From Athripsodes cinereus (Eukaryota; Arthropoda; Insecta; Trichoptera; Leptoceridae): a stretch of 64,000 bases of DNA. Shown one piece after another: positions 1 through 10,070 of the stretch. Position numbers and translations under genes: made by a program. A model generated the notes under the pieces. That model saw nothing but the letters and a program-made list of their open reading frames with translations, was not told the DNA's origin and did no database searches. Every line of letters starts with the position of its first letter. Position 1 is the first letter of the stretch. Where the stretch lies: positions 4,464,001 to 4,528,000 of the forward strand of contig OX388306.1 in assembly GCA_947579605.1 (NCBI GenBank), written 5' to 3'.

Positions 1-132
1 TTAAGAACGTGTCAATTTTCGTAGCTACTTGTGTATGTTAGCTACGAAAATTGACGCGTTTTCGCAACGTCGTCTACATTCGAAAGAAAACGAAACGAAA
101 ACGTAACGCTAAAATGTGTTTTGACTAGGTCT
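1..132. mobile_element. Partial fold-back MITE cut by the window edge
   Basis: Bases 10-57 contain an inverted repeat: GTCAATTTTCGTAGCTA is followed about 10 bases later by TAGCTACGAAAATTGAC. The rest of the segment parallels the right half of the MITE at 13851-14591 (CGTCTACATTCGAA against CGTCTGCACTCGAA, then TTTTGACTAGGTCT against TTGACTCAGGCCT). I read it as the loop and right arm of a diverged copy whose left arm lies before the window. Confidence 0.55.
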
Positions 133-602
133 ACTGGTCAAATTGAAATCCTCCAATTTTTCTGTCTGAATATACCTACTGATAAACTTTCTCATACTAA
201 ATAGTAAGCTGTCTGTATAATATATCATGTATGTAGTTAGAAAAGCTTAGTAGACTGTGGATTATATTTGCCTGTCTCTGCATATCTTTTCAGTGATGTA
301 ATGTACTATGTTAATACACATATTATTATTAGGTATTACTGCCGCTATATTGATGAGTGGTTACATTACTGCCCAGTAGTTCCAACACGAAATGATGTAT
401 TAGTTATGTAGATACATTATAGAATGATATTGTATGAAAATTTACCCATTACCTTTAACCACCCGTAATGTATACTGTATGTTATTGTAGCTCTCTATAA
501 CTCGTGGTAACTACGTACCAACATGTTTTACTATTGGTTGAGATTCTATGATAATATTTTTGTGCCTATACTGTCTACCATTTTTCCCTCTTGTATCTGT
601 AT
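133..602. other. AT-rich spacer, nothing recognised
   Basis: No coding potential or known repeat seen. The 138-codon frame that begins near 548 runs antisense into the LINE remnant downstream and is not a gene. Confidence 0.5.
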
Positions 603-1075
603 TTATTTATTTATTCATTCTTTATTGTACATTGATCACATTGCATACAATTTATAGAAAAAAGCAATCAAATCAGGTATTATTAAAATACAAAGGACTA
701 GTTTATCGCAGAGGCACGATCTCTGCCAATTTACCCAAAAAAACAACAATAATAAAATACTACTACTGCTATACTATACCCTCACGCCGTGTCTCTAGCG
801 GGGTCGGCAGAGTAAACGGAACGTCAAATAGATCTATCTTTACACAATTCCTTCGCTTCCTCCACATTCTTACAATATTACATGCACGCACGTCGGTTCC
901 TCTTGCTCAACACACGGCCGTTCTTAAGAATTTGATCCACATGATCAAGCTACGTAGTTTTTGAACGTCCGCGCTTCCTAACACCCCCTCTTTCAGATAA
1001 ATGCATCCTCTTCGTCATTCTTTCATCGTGCATTCACTCAACATGTCCAAATTGTTTAATATACTTTTTTATTTA
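603..1075 (-). pseudogene. LINE remnant: ORF C-terminal end plus 3' tail
   Basis: Read on the minus strand, 1075 to 777 is a decayed version of a coding end that recurs through the window. It corresponds to a basic KRGRPRTTW block, a W-x-D-H-V-D segment and a Cys/Asn/Arg-rich end, typical of the region after the reverse transcriptase domain in non-LTR retrotransposons. Bases 735 to 603 look like its 3' untranslated tail, with an AATAAAG signal (plus strand CTTTATT near 620) and an AAATAAATA end. It is 5'-truncated, as most genomic LINE copies are. The clade is not assigned. Confidence 0.65.
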
Positions 1076-1321
1076 GATAACATATAAATGTGTTGGTATA
1101 TAATATTATATTCCTGTTTCTACCGACAATTTACACGCAATGCGACAAGCTTGTGAAATATACATACCTTCATTATTATTATATATTATTATTACAATAT
1201 TATATAGTTACTTTTAGCTAATCCATAATAATATGTCTACTTGGTGGATAATAATAATATCTATGGATAACTTAATAATATAATTTGATCAATATATTAT
1301 TCATTCATTCAAACTTTCATT
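1076..1321. other. AT-rich spacer
   Basis: Rich in ATT/AAT trinucleotides. No gene or repeat family recognised. Confidence 0.5.
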
Positions 1322-1470
1322 CCATAACCGGTCGATGTGGAGCCGAATTAAGGCTTCTGCCTTTGAGACGAGTTTTCCGGATGAGGCAAAGTGAAAAATG
1401 ACCTTTTTCAATTTGTCCTGGGTCTAGGTGGTACATGTATATGTACATATTAAGTGCGTTGTATATAAAC
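1322..1470 (+). mobile_element. SINE-2 copy, degenerate
   Basis: Plus-strand order matches the SINE-2 family: a tRNA-like head (CTTCTGCCTTTGAGACGAG), then ATGACCTTTTTCAATTTG and TCCTGGGTCTAGGTGGTACA, then a run resembling the body. The Pol III B box is decayed. The 3' half is missing. Confidence 0.6.
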
Positions 1471-1573
1471 TTTACACTTTGTGTTTGTAAAGTGTTTTTT
1501 TACTTTTCCTAGTTATGGAATTTTGATTGGTTTTATATTTTTTTGTTTAAAATATATTTATGAATACAATTCG

Positions 1574-1690
1574 ATCATACCGTCTTCACGGCATTTTCCA
1601 CAAGTAGAGTAGATGGCAGAGCATCTTGAGGTAATAAACTGAAAGTTACAAAGCCCATAAACATGTAGGTAGCCCTCTCTGTAGCAACAA
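1574..1690 (+). repeat. Family B repeat, degenerate
   Basis: Matches the left end of family B (see 58182-58440): ATACCGTCTTCACGGCATTT, then TCCACAAGTAGAGTAGATGG, and a later CATGTAGGTAGCCCTCTCTG segment. Confidence 0.45.
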
Positions 1691-2349
1691 ATATAATTAT
1701 AATTGAAATTATAGAATATTATTTTAAAACTAGCTTTTCATCTCTAAGAGAAGACATGCATGTTTCTTCCCACGATTTTTTCAAAGAATTAAGCAAATAG
1801 ATTTGATTTTATTACTTAAAATTATGTGGGCAACAACAACCAAATTAAAAATCACATTGATTTTTTTTTGCTAAAACGTAAACTGTTTCTAATGTTTACC
1901 TGATTGCAATTTTAGAATTCGTTTTATAAAAAAAGGCGTTAAAAATATTTCAAATATTTTTCGAAAAAGCCAATAAGGCATTCCTGGAATTTAAAATTCT
2001 AAAGAAAAAGTTGTAGTAAAACAGTTTCTTTCATCCATAAAAATAATATGATGTCCAGTGGCGTACACTTTATGCTTTTAATTCATGGCAAAGGACGATA
2101 ACAACGATTAAGTGTTATGGCCGTTTTTTAACGTTTGCTCAACCGTAAACACGGAGAAATTTTCCGGTTCATAAAATGAAAACTGTACTTGACGTTGATA
2201 TATACAAAGCTCCTGGTATATCGTAACGTTAAACTTTGTGTTCATTCAATGATAAAATTTATATTACCAGCAATTTCGAGTTTAGCCTTATGGCGACATT
2301 ACACCACACCACCACTGTTTTTTTTAGGATTTTATTATTATTATTAATT
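1691..2349. other. AT-rich spacer
   Basis: No coding frame or repeat recognised. The mixed-composition stretch 2041-2330 may be old repeat sequence. Confidence 0.45.
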
Positions 2350-2803
2350 TAGAGATGCAACGAATACTAGGCAACTATTCGGTATTTTATCTATTCGGCA
2401 ACATTTTTAAACTCGACCGAATACCGAATATTGAGTATATTACTTGGTGTTCTGCCGAATAGTTTAAAAGTTAAACTGGAAGGAAATAAAAGCTTGTAGA
2501 TTGTTGTTATTTCATTGTCAGCTGCAGATGCATAATTTTATTAATCCTCAAATATCTAGTTGATTAATTTAATTTGATATGGAGTGCAACAACATAATAT
2601 TATTATTAATATTGGAACAACAAAATTTCGAAAAAACGTACCGCGCTGCAAGTTTATGTGTCTATGATGTACCTACACGAAATGCGCGGTCGGGAGTAAA
2701 GCACGCTCTCATAATTGTTTTGCCTAATATTCAGCTAATCGGCACAATATGATCTTGAATAATATTTGGTATTCGGTCAAATTTACTATTCGTTTCATCT
2801 CTA
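2350..2803. mobile_element. hAT-like MITE
   Basis: Terminal inverted repeats TAGAGATGCAACGAATA (left) and TATTCGTTTCATCTCTA (right) match at 16 of 17 positions. Subterminal ATTCGGTAT / GGTATTCGGT motifs occur on both sides. The flanking 8-mers TATTAATT and AATTTATT match at 6 of 8 bases, suggesting an eroded 8-bp target duplication. The TAGAGATG terminus and 8-bp duplication fit hAT transposons. No transposase is encoded, so this is a non-autonomous element of 454 bp. Confidence 0.65.
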
Positions 2804-2924
2804 AATTTATTATTTTTGAACTTTTTAAGGCTGCATCAGTGTTACAATGTATCAATGCGTATCCCTTATGAGACAGACATAATCATATACAAAAAATGTT
2901 GCTTATTTATCTCTCTATCTTTAC

Positions 2925-3275
2925 CCTCACGCAGTGTACTAAGCGGGGTAGGCAGAGAGGATGGAACGCCATATTGATCAATTCTTACAAATTATTTATT
3001 TTTCATTCTTTACATTCATACGATTTCTCATACATGCATGCTGATTTCTCCTACTCAATTCGTTTGATCCCCGTGATCAAGCCACGTTGTTCTCGATACA
3101 CCCTCTTAGCCTTCATTCATATGATCCGTATGTCCAATGTACCTAATTTACACGCATTGTGTCCTCTTGCGTTCGCCCATTCCTCAAATATCCTCATTGC
3201 TCACTGGAGAGATAGATCTCACAATGTTTTAGCCAACATTCTTCTCAGCGAATGCATCTCCACTGTATTTATTTC
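2925..3275 (-). pseudogene. LINE ORF C-terminal remnant
   Basis: Same LINE family as 603-1075, read on the minus strand. On the plus strand the diagnostic order is CCCTCACGCAGTGTACT, GCGGGGTAGGCAGAGAG, then GATCAAGCCACGTTG and CATTCTTCTCAGCGAATGCA. Frameshifts and substitutions make it non-functional. The plus-strand 137-codon frame across it is antisense and not a gene. Confidence 0.6.
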
Positions 3276-3539
3276 ACTTTCTTCTATAATAATTGATTTC
3301 GTGATCTAACAAATTTATAAATATTTTGAATATATTCTGACATTTAACTTCTCCAAATTTCTTTATATGTTTTCTAAGAGTATATAGATCCTTACGTTTT
3401 TATAATTTTTTTTCAATTTAAAACTCAATTTTCTTTAATATTTAATCATAAAATTTATCTTATTGTGCTTCAATTTTGGGTAAATCTATTTTTGATAAAT
3501 ATTGGTAAACTGCTAAATGTCTTATATGTATAATTATCA
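3276..3539. other. AT-rich spacer before the LTR element
   Basis: No feature recognised. Confidence 0.5.
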
Positions 3540-3543
3540 TCGT
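3540..3543. repeat. Target-site duplication TCGT (left)
   Basis: TCGT directly precedes the LTR terminus. The same four bases follow the other LTR at 9329-9332. This fits the short duplications made by LTR-retrotransposon integrases and fixes the element ends. Confidence 0.85.
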
Positions 3544-5285
3544 TGATATGGGGGGGTGAGATGGTGAAAGAATGGTTTTGGTTGAGGATAAAATATATAA
3601 AATATTATGCCAAAAATGCCAGCGGCTGAGACTCTACTGGGCTACTCACAGCACTCCAGGAGTTAAAACAATAAAAAAAACGGTCTCAATTAAATATATA
3701 GTGAGGCTATATAAATAAGAGACGACAAGTTATTTGTAAATAGATGAGCGAATGTATAAAAGGCAAATTTAAATTTCAAACAAACATTTTAATCAAAATA
3801 AAAATTGCTTACCACTATTACAAACACTCAAAAACAAGGCTAGACAATACTACGACTTACTCACTACCCCGTATTGTCTGTGCACACGTAATTATCCCCA
3901 TTAAAAATAATTAACACACTTAATAACTAGTTCAATTAAGAAACGAAGCACTTTCAAAATAAATTAATTTTCACTTTACGCTGACGAGCAAACGGATCCC
4001 ACGTTGAGGGGGCCTCAAGCATGAAAATGCTTAAAGGCAAAACAAGTTGAAGAAGGCGCCCCTGGGCGCAGTGCTGGTAGGGCGAAGCCCTACGTCCGAG
4101 GCTTCTGGAGGCAATTAACAGCCTACACAGGTACGAAGTTGGCACGTCATGGCTTCAGGAGGAGAATATCTCAACTCAACTGAAGCCCAATGACTAGAGA
4201 CACTTGTCTCTCTGAAGGTCAGCTGATGAGTGATGGCAGGAGCGATCCTTATACCAAGGACGCCTGTTTACGACTCACTGCTCGCTACGACTCACTGATA
4301 ACGACTGTTCACCACTGATGACTGGAGGAGACTAACTGATTTTTCAAGGACATTTCTCCGCTGTTCCTTGAGTGGTGCAGAGAGGGGTTGGTCATATACC
4401 CCTCCTACGCTGTGATGCATCTCTGTGCAGCGCCGTGATTGGCTAATTGAATACCAATACACGCTCACCGCAAGTTCCATTGTTTTGCGGGGACACCTGG
4501 CCCCTTGTCTGGATTCCAAGAATTATGCAGTAAATAATAAAATAAATATTTACAAATGACATGATGTGATAAAGCGTTCAATGCACTGATTTTAATTAAT
4601 AATTAATTAATTCACATATGTTATAGTGTCTTTTTCACTGATATTAATTTCGAAACAATATTTCTAGTGTCCATTATCACAGTTTATTATTATATAACGA
4701 GCGTCCATTCCGCAACACAAATAACACATATCTTATTCTATTACATATGTCACAATACAACCCTTTAGGTAGATAATTTAATACTCAAACTATGTATGTC
4801 ACAATTAAATTATAATTCATACCTAAAGAGCTGTTTACATAATTCAACACATGTCACCGATATCGACACTCAATATCTCGAAGCGTAGGTATAAAAAAAT
4901 CCAACCAAGCCGATACTATGAAATAATAACAATACGCAGACATTCTAGAATCTTCATAAAATAATTTAAAAACCAATTAGCGAAGTAGGTACACAATGAA
5001 TGCGCCTTAATCTTTTGTCAATATTATTCTCTTTATTACCCCTGTTGCTATGCAGGTACAAATATATATAAACAATAATATTTTGAATGCAGGTACGAAG
5101 ATTAGCAAACAATACATTATTAATGTAGGTACCTTTTAAGTGCAGCTATATTTTTAATGTTGGGTTATTCTAAATTCTTATGAACTGCATTGTTTATTTC
5201 GGTATTTCAGTACCACTTTCTAAAGAACAATTATTATTTTTAATGGTAACTTTTCGGCACAATACCTACGATACCGGGCATATCA
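3544..5285 (-). repeat. 3' LTR (1742 bp)
   Basis: It is an exact-offset (4043 bp) copy of 7587-9328. Substitutions seen against the other copy are near 3682, 3919, 4344 and 4633. The two short minus-strand frames inside (63 and 75 codons) occur identically in both LTRs and look incidental. Confidence 0.92.
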
Positions 5286-5303
5286 AATCGCCACCCATTC
5301 CTT
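5286..5303 (-). promoter_or_regulatory. Polypurine tract
   Basis: On the minus strand the 18 bases before the 3' LTR read AAGGAATGGGTGGCGATT. They are purine-rich and in the place where plus-strand DNA synthesis is primed in LTR retrotransposons. Confidence 0.7.
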
Positions 5304-6327
5304 GTCGAAAAGTTATCCATTCTGTATAATACACATCTCACAATTGATTTCTCAAATTCAAAACAAATTATATTATATGAAACTATCTATAAAATTCAAC
5401 ACAATTAGCAAGTAGGTAGGTGCACACACATTTCAATTTAAAATCATAAACAAATTTTAAACGCATTTCTTTTTACTTTACATCTTTTAAAAACCAGCTC
5501 TATTTCGAATTAAAAAATACATTGTCATTCGTACATTTCGTATGTGACCAAAATAAAACAATGTAGATGTGACTCATCATATTAAACGAACATTGTACTC
5601 CTTCATACTTCTTTGCTACACAAGCATGCTTAGTGACAGCAGAGTAGGGACTGGTTCTCTCAGTTGCACATGCATCACTCTCACAAACATTGGACCTCTG
5701 TGTCCTTCTCAAACTCAATTACACGGACCTCGCTGTCTACACGACGAAATAAATTTGGGAGATCAGCTGGACGGAACACTCATCGCCTCTGTGCTTATCC
5801 CATTATAATAAAAAACATACCCTTCATACACGCAGAATTACCACTCAATACACGCAGCATTACTTTCTCCTCTTACAAATAACTCCCAGTGCCAACTGAG
5901 AATCCCTCACACATCTCTGTCACACAAAGCATCTCACTCCTCTGTCACGATTCTCATATTCAGAATAAACAATATTATATTTTCTTACTTCACACATCTA
6001 ACATCTACATATATTCTCTTCACATCTTACATTCGCTGGTTACTTCAAACAAATTCTATTTTCCATATTCCAAATTTTTTAAAACATTTTACAACGATTA
6101 CAAAAAATAATGCACACGTAGGCATAAACAAAAGTTGCACCTACCTACCTACGTAATTAAAAACATTTTAAACGTGAAAACTATACCTCTACATCATTCT
6201 AAATTAATCTGGGCGCCAGAGATATTTTTACGGAAAATATTCAAACCATTTAAAATATTTAAACAAAACACATTAGTCCCATTGCAAGCCTAAGTCAATC
6301 CTTATCCAATATAACACACATATGTGA
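5304..6327 (-). other. Internal non-coding region downstream of gag
   Basis: About 1 kb between the gag stop and the polypurine tract. The longest minus-strand frame is 72 codons (5500-5718) and shows no reverse transcriptase, protease or integrase motif. The region may carry packaging signals or be a filler left after pol loss. Confidence 0.6.
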
Positions 6328-7362
6328 CTATCTGGCTTGATTGAATTTTCTCCTCGACTTCAGGCATCGGGAATCCATATCGATGAACAAATTATAAAAA
6401 TAATCATCGATAGCATAACATTCATAGTTGATTCGATTGATGGACGCATATTTTATCTTTTCGAACAATATCAACGCTGTTCTACGGCGACGCGATATCT
6501 TTCTATTCACGAATCTAAACAAAATCATAGCTGTACATACTAGCAAACGTATGCAGCTCTCGACGATGCAACCGGCGATAATCAGCATTGCCAAAACTGA
6601 TTTTAAAACCCACGCGAAAGACTTTACCCATTCGTGAATAGAGGGAGGTGTATGTGCCTCCCGTTCGGTGTCTTCTTCCATATCATCCTCAACCTGTTCC
6701 TCCGAGAGGGAAACCTCATCCTCTGCGGGTACCTCAACCTCCCTAGCGTCCTGGCTAGGTACATCACACCGAATTTCATCGCGAACAGATGCTATGTCTG
6801 GAAGATTATCTAACACAACTTGTCCCTCCGGAGTGTATTCTGGAAAGTCCAGGCGCCATACCAACTCTTGCAAATGTTCCAGATTAACTAACTCCCGACC
6901 ATTAATCCTCGTCCTATACCAGGATGTCATTTGCTTCCATACGCTCATTGCTGGTCCTTCATCTTTAAATAATACATGGCCATACCCTTTTAAACGATTG
7001 TTTATCCTGACCTTCCAGTCAACAAAATCACTCCCCAGTTCATCCCGACCTTGACACACTGTCAACAGGTCATTATAGATCGCATTTATCTGCCCTTCCA
7101 CACCAAACCTTCGCAAAATTATTTCTTTGAATACACCCCATCGACAATACCGAAACCCCAGAGACTTCCAGTACCGCTTTGCGTCGCCGCGCAAGCAATA
7201 CACAGCCTCCCTTGGCAATTCATCTTCCCACTCAAGCTTCCAGCGTTCCTCGCATTCTTTGAGGAACCGTTCGGGGCCTTCATCAGTCCAGCCTCCGAAC
7301 GAAAGCGAAAATTCGCGCACATAGCATCTGATATCCGACACCTTATCCATCGATCGAATCAT
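6328..7362 (-). CDS. gag: Gag-like protein with C-terminal membrane segment
   Basis: A 344-residue product if translation starts at the first ATG (7362). The open frame extends 7 codons upstream to a GTG at 7383, which is unlikely in a eukaryote. A second ATG lies at 7350. Residues about 15-175 resemble the retrotransposon Gag capsid fold: a GGWTDEGPERFLKECEERW helix, a LRGDAKRYWKSLGF segment, then W-x-x-F-K-E-x-x-x-R-R-F-G. An Asp/Glu-rich stretch follows (about 203-235). Next come roughly 35 hydrophobic residues (about 246-284) that could span a membrane once or twice, then a RKISRRRR cluster. There is no CCHC zinc knuckle, so RNA binding would rest on the basic tail. A membrane-anchored tail is unusual for insect Gag and could direct particle budding. 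The frame is intact. The Gag call is from motif reading. Alternatively it could be a captured cellular fusion. Confidence 0.8.
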   Translation of the reverse strand: MIRSMDKVSDIRCYVREFSLSFGGWTDEGPERFLKECEERWKLEWEDELPREAVYCLRGDAKRYWKSLGFRYCRWGVFKEIILRRFGVEGQINAIYNDLLTVCQGRDELGSDFVDWKVRINNRLKGYGHVLFKDEGPAMSVWKQMTSWYRTRINGRELVNLEHLQELVWRLDFPEYTPEGQVVLDNLPDIASVRDEIRCDVPSQDAREVEVPAEDEVSLSEEQVEDDMEEDTEREAHTPPSIHEWVKSFAWVLKSVLAMLIIAGCIVESCIRLLVCTAMILFRFVNRKISRRRRTALILFEKIKYASINRINYECYAIDDYFYNLFIDMDSRCLKSRRKFNQAR

Positions 7363-7566
7363 ACCGTAATACACAATAAACACATGTCAATAAAACAAAG
7401 CCAAAAGTCAAAACAATACACATTCGCCATTACAAATAACTTGTCAGTTCATTATAAAAATATATATACACCCTCCTCCAATATCACAAAAAAAAACTAA
7501 TTACAAAATCTCAGGGATGGATTCGTTGTAACGATTATGCACAGGAGTGCATTTTTTCGTTACGGA
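7363..7566 (-). other. Untranslated leader of the LTR element
   Basis: Lies between the primer-binding site and gag on the minus strand. It has no ATG-led frame of note and could hold a packaging signal. Confidence 0.55.
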
Positions 7567-7583
7567 CCCACGTTCGGAAGCCA
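7567..7583 (-). promoter_or_regulatory. tRNA primer-binding site
   Basis: Minus strand TGGCTTCCGAACGTGGG begins 3 nt after the 5' LTR. TGG complements the CCA end of a tRNA. The distance is typical. The donor tRNA could not be named from memory. Confidence 0.7.
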
Positions 7584-7586
7584 ATA

Positions 7587-9328
7587 TGATATGGGGGGGT
7601 GAGATGGTGAAAGAATGGTTTTGGTTGAGGATAAAATATATAAAATATTATGCCAAAAATGCCAGCGGCTGAGACTCTACTGGGCTACTCACAGCACTCC
7701 AGGAGTTAAAACAATAAAAAAAATGGTCTCAATTAAATATATAGTGAGGCTATATAAATAAGAGACGACAAGTTATTTGTAAATAGATGAGCGAATGTAT
7801 AAAAGGCAAATTTAAATTTCAAACAAACATTTTAATCAAAATAAAAATTGCTTACCACTATTACAAACACTCAAAAACAAGGCTAGACAATACTACGACT
7901 TACTCACTACCCCGTATTGTCTGTGCACACGTAATTATCCCCATTAAAAATAATTAACACACTTGATAACTAGTTCAATTAAGAAACGAAGCACTTTCAA
8001 AATAAATTAATTTTCACTTTACGCTGACGAGCAAACGGATCCCACGTTGAGGGGGCCTCAAGCATGAAAATGCTTAAAGGCAAAACAAGTTGAAGAAGGC
8101 GCCCCTGGGCGCAGTGCTGGTAGGGCGAAGCCCTACGTCCGAGGCTTCTGGAGGCAATTAACAGCCTACACAGGTACGAAGTTGGCACGTCATGGCTTCA
8201 GGAGGAGAATATCTCAACTCAACTGAAGCCCAATGACTAGAGACACTTGTCTCTCTGAAGGTCAGCTGATGAGTGATGGCAGGAGCGATCCTTATACCAA
8301 GGACGCCTGTTTACGACTCACTGCTCGCTACGACTCACTGATAACGACTGTTCACCACTGATGACTGGAGGAGACTAACTGATCTTTCAAGGACATTTCT
8401 CCGCTGTTCCTTGAGTGGTGCAGAGAGGGGTTGGTCATATACCCCTCCTACGCTGTGATGCATCTCTGTGCAGCGCCGTGATTGGCTAATTGAATACCAA
8501 TACACGCTCACCGCAAGTTCCATTGTTTTGCGGGGACACCTGGCCCCTTGTCTGGATTCCAAGAATTATGCAGTAAATAATAAAATAAATATTTACAAAT
8601 GACATGATGTGATAAAGCGTTCAATGCACTGATTTTAATTAATAATTAATTAATTCACATATGTTATAGTGTCTCTTTCACTGATATTAATTTCGAAACA
8701 ATATTTCTAGTGTCCATTATCACAGTTTATTATTATATAACGAGCGTCCATTCCGCAACACAAATAACACATATCTTATTCTATTACATATGTCACAATA
8801 CAACCCTTTAGGTAGATAATTTAATACTCAAACTATGTATGTCACAATTAAATTATAATTCATACCTAAAGAGCTGTTTACATAATTCAACACATGTCAC
8901 CGATATCGACACTCAATATCTCGAAGCGTAGGTATAAAAAAATCCAACCAAGCCGATACTATGAAATAATAACAATACGCAGACATTCTAGAATCTTCAT
9001 AAAATAATTTAAAAACCAATTAGCGAAGTAGGTACACAATGAATGCGCCTTAATCTTTTGTCAATATTATTCTCTTTATTACCCCTGTTGCTATGCAGGT
9101 ACAAATATATATAAACAATAATATTTTGAATGCAGGTACGAAGATTAGCAAACAATACATTATTAATGTAGGTACCTTTTAAGTGCAGCTATATTTTTAA
9201 TGTTGGGTTATTCTAAATTCTTATGAACTGCATTGTTTATTTCGGTATTTCAGTACCACTTTCTAAAGAACAATTATTATTTTTAATGGTAACTTTTCGG
9301 CACAATACCTACGATACCGGGCATATCA
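7587..9328 (-). repeat. 5' LTR (1742 bp)
   Basis: It is the upstream LTR of the minus-strand element and ends TGATATG / CATATCA. It contains a CCAAT motif (minus strand GCCAATCA near 8484) and a TATA-like site further downstream, an order expected of a U3 promoter. Confidence 0.92.
8290..8296 (-). promoter_or_regulatory. Candidate TATA box of the LTR
   Basis: Minus strand TATAAGG, followed about 25 nt later by CTCATCAGC, which resembles an insect initiator. The 3' LTR carries the same site at 4247-4253. Assigned by position and motif only. Confidence 0.4.
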
Positions 9329-9332
9329 TCGT
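9329..9332. repeat. Target-site duplication TCGT (right)
   Basis: Partner of 3540-3543. The empty site would read ATTATCATCGT followed by TTCCAAAAG. Confidence 0.85.
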
Positions 9333-9753
9333 TTCCAAAAGACCATACCTTACCTTCACCATGGTGGGGCAAATCTTCAACTGCGTAGTGTCAATATTCA
9401 AAAGGTAGACAGTATAAATACTTGGGCAGTAATTTTACTAAATTGAAGCTCAGATGCCCACAAAATGACATAATAAACCATTATCATGGCATTCCTTACA
9501 ACTCAGATAGTCAGCTGATAAACTCCATGTAAAAAGTACACAGGCCGTCCTCCCTGTGTCAGGAAAAGTAAGACGTTCAACAATTTTGACAAAATCATAG
9601 CAGAATTTAAAATTATTACACCGATCTGATATTCAACGCATGTCAACCTACCTTTCACTAGTAATTAATTAAAAAAAGCCTGTTCTTATTCGACGAGAAT
9701 ACTAAGATTAGTAATAATTTTGAAATGTTCAATCCTAAAACATGAGTAAGTAC
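9333..9753. other. AT-rich spacer
   Basis: No recognised repeat or coding frame. Confidence 0.5.
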
Positions 9754-9954
9754 TAATCCAAAAATATCATCATCTCAAAGCTCCTCTCAGATGCACAGGG
9801 CAGAAACCAGCCTCCTTCATTCAGAGCGTCTCTGTACCAAACGCGACACTCTTCCCACGACTTCCATCTTCCAATTTCCCACATTCCCTGCGCTCTGATG
9901 TCGTTGTCATAGGAACGGTTTATTGTGAAAGAGGGACTCTCGGGCCGACGGAAC
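9754..9954 (-). other. GC-rich exon-like ORF, unidentified
   Basis: A sharp GC-rich island in AT-rich DNA, open on the minus strand for about 66 codons. Trp and charged residues are frequent (peptide pieces DIRAQGMWEIGRWKSW and EECRVWYRDALNEGGW). It follows a possible splice acceptor: a pyrimidine-rich tract, a TTAATA branch-like motif, then TTTTTGGGTAG. It ends in a TAG near 9753. It could be a terminal exon of an unseen gene or a scrap of a transposon ORF. I recognise no family. Confidence 0.3.
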
Positions 9955-9996
9955 CTACCCAAAAATATAATTTATTAATATTCTAAACAAAAACAA

Positions 9997-10070
9997 ACCA
10001 GAGAGGTTTTTTTTTTCCTTAAAAGGTCAAGGGACCTTATATCCCTTGTGTCACTGCGACCAGAGAGGTT
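9997..10070 (-). mobile_element. 50-bp retroposed tail with 12-bp target duplications
   Basis: ACCAGAGAGGTT occurs at 9997-10008 and again at 10059-10070. Between them are 50 bp starting with a poly(T) run, that is, a poly(A) tail on the minus strand, followed by AAGGTCAAGGGACCTTATAT. This is the signature of an extremely 5'-truncated LINE or SINE insertion. Confidence 0.8.

Larger units (their letters stand above)
3544..9328 (-). mobile_element. Complete gag-only LTR retrotransposon, 5785 bp
   Basis: The element is bounded by two direct 1742-bp repeats whose ends are the inverted pair TGATATG / CATATCA, with TCGT target duplications outside. Transcription is inferred to run on the minus strand. 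After the right-hand LTR come a TGG-initiated primer-binding site, a 221-nt leader, one Gag-like ORF and about 1 kb without long frames. A purine-rich tract then abuts the left-hand LTR. No protease, reverse transcriptase, RNase H or integrase frame exists in the 2301-bp interior, so it must borrow pol from another element. The LTRs differ at only four places by my reading, so the insertion is young. Gag structure suggests a Ty3/gypsy-type parent, but this is inference. Confidence 0.9.

Noticed and set aside
548..964. 138-codon plus-strand open frame
   Set aside because: It lies antisense over a LINE remnant and its 3' tail. No domain, and similar antisense frames appear at other copies (2896-3309, 30633-31037).
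3954..4519. Two minus-strand frames of 63 and 75 codons, repeated at 7997-8562
   Set aside because: They are duplicated only because they lie in the LTRs. They have no recognisable domain, and one substitution between copies changes the protein.
5286..6327. Hidden pol gene downstream of gag
   Set aside because: All three minus-strand frames are broken within about 72 codons and no YxDD, DTG or integrase HHCC pattern is seen.
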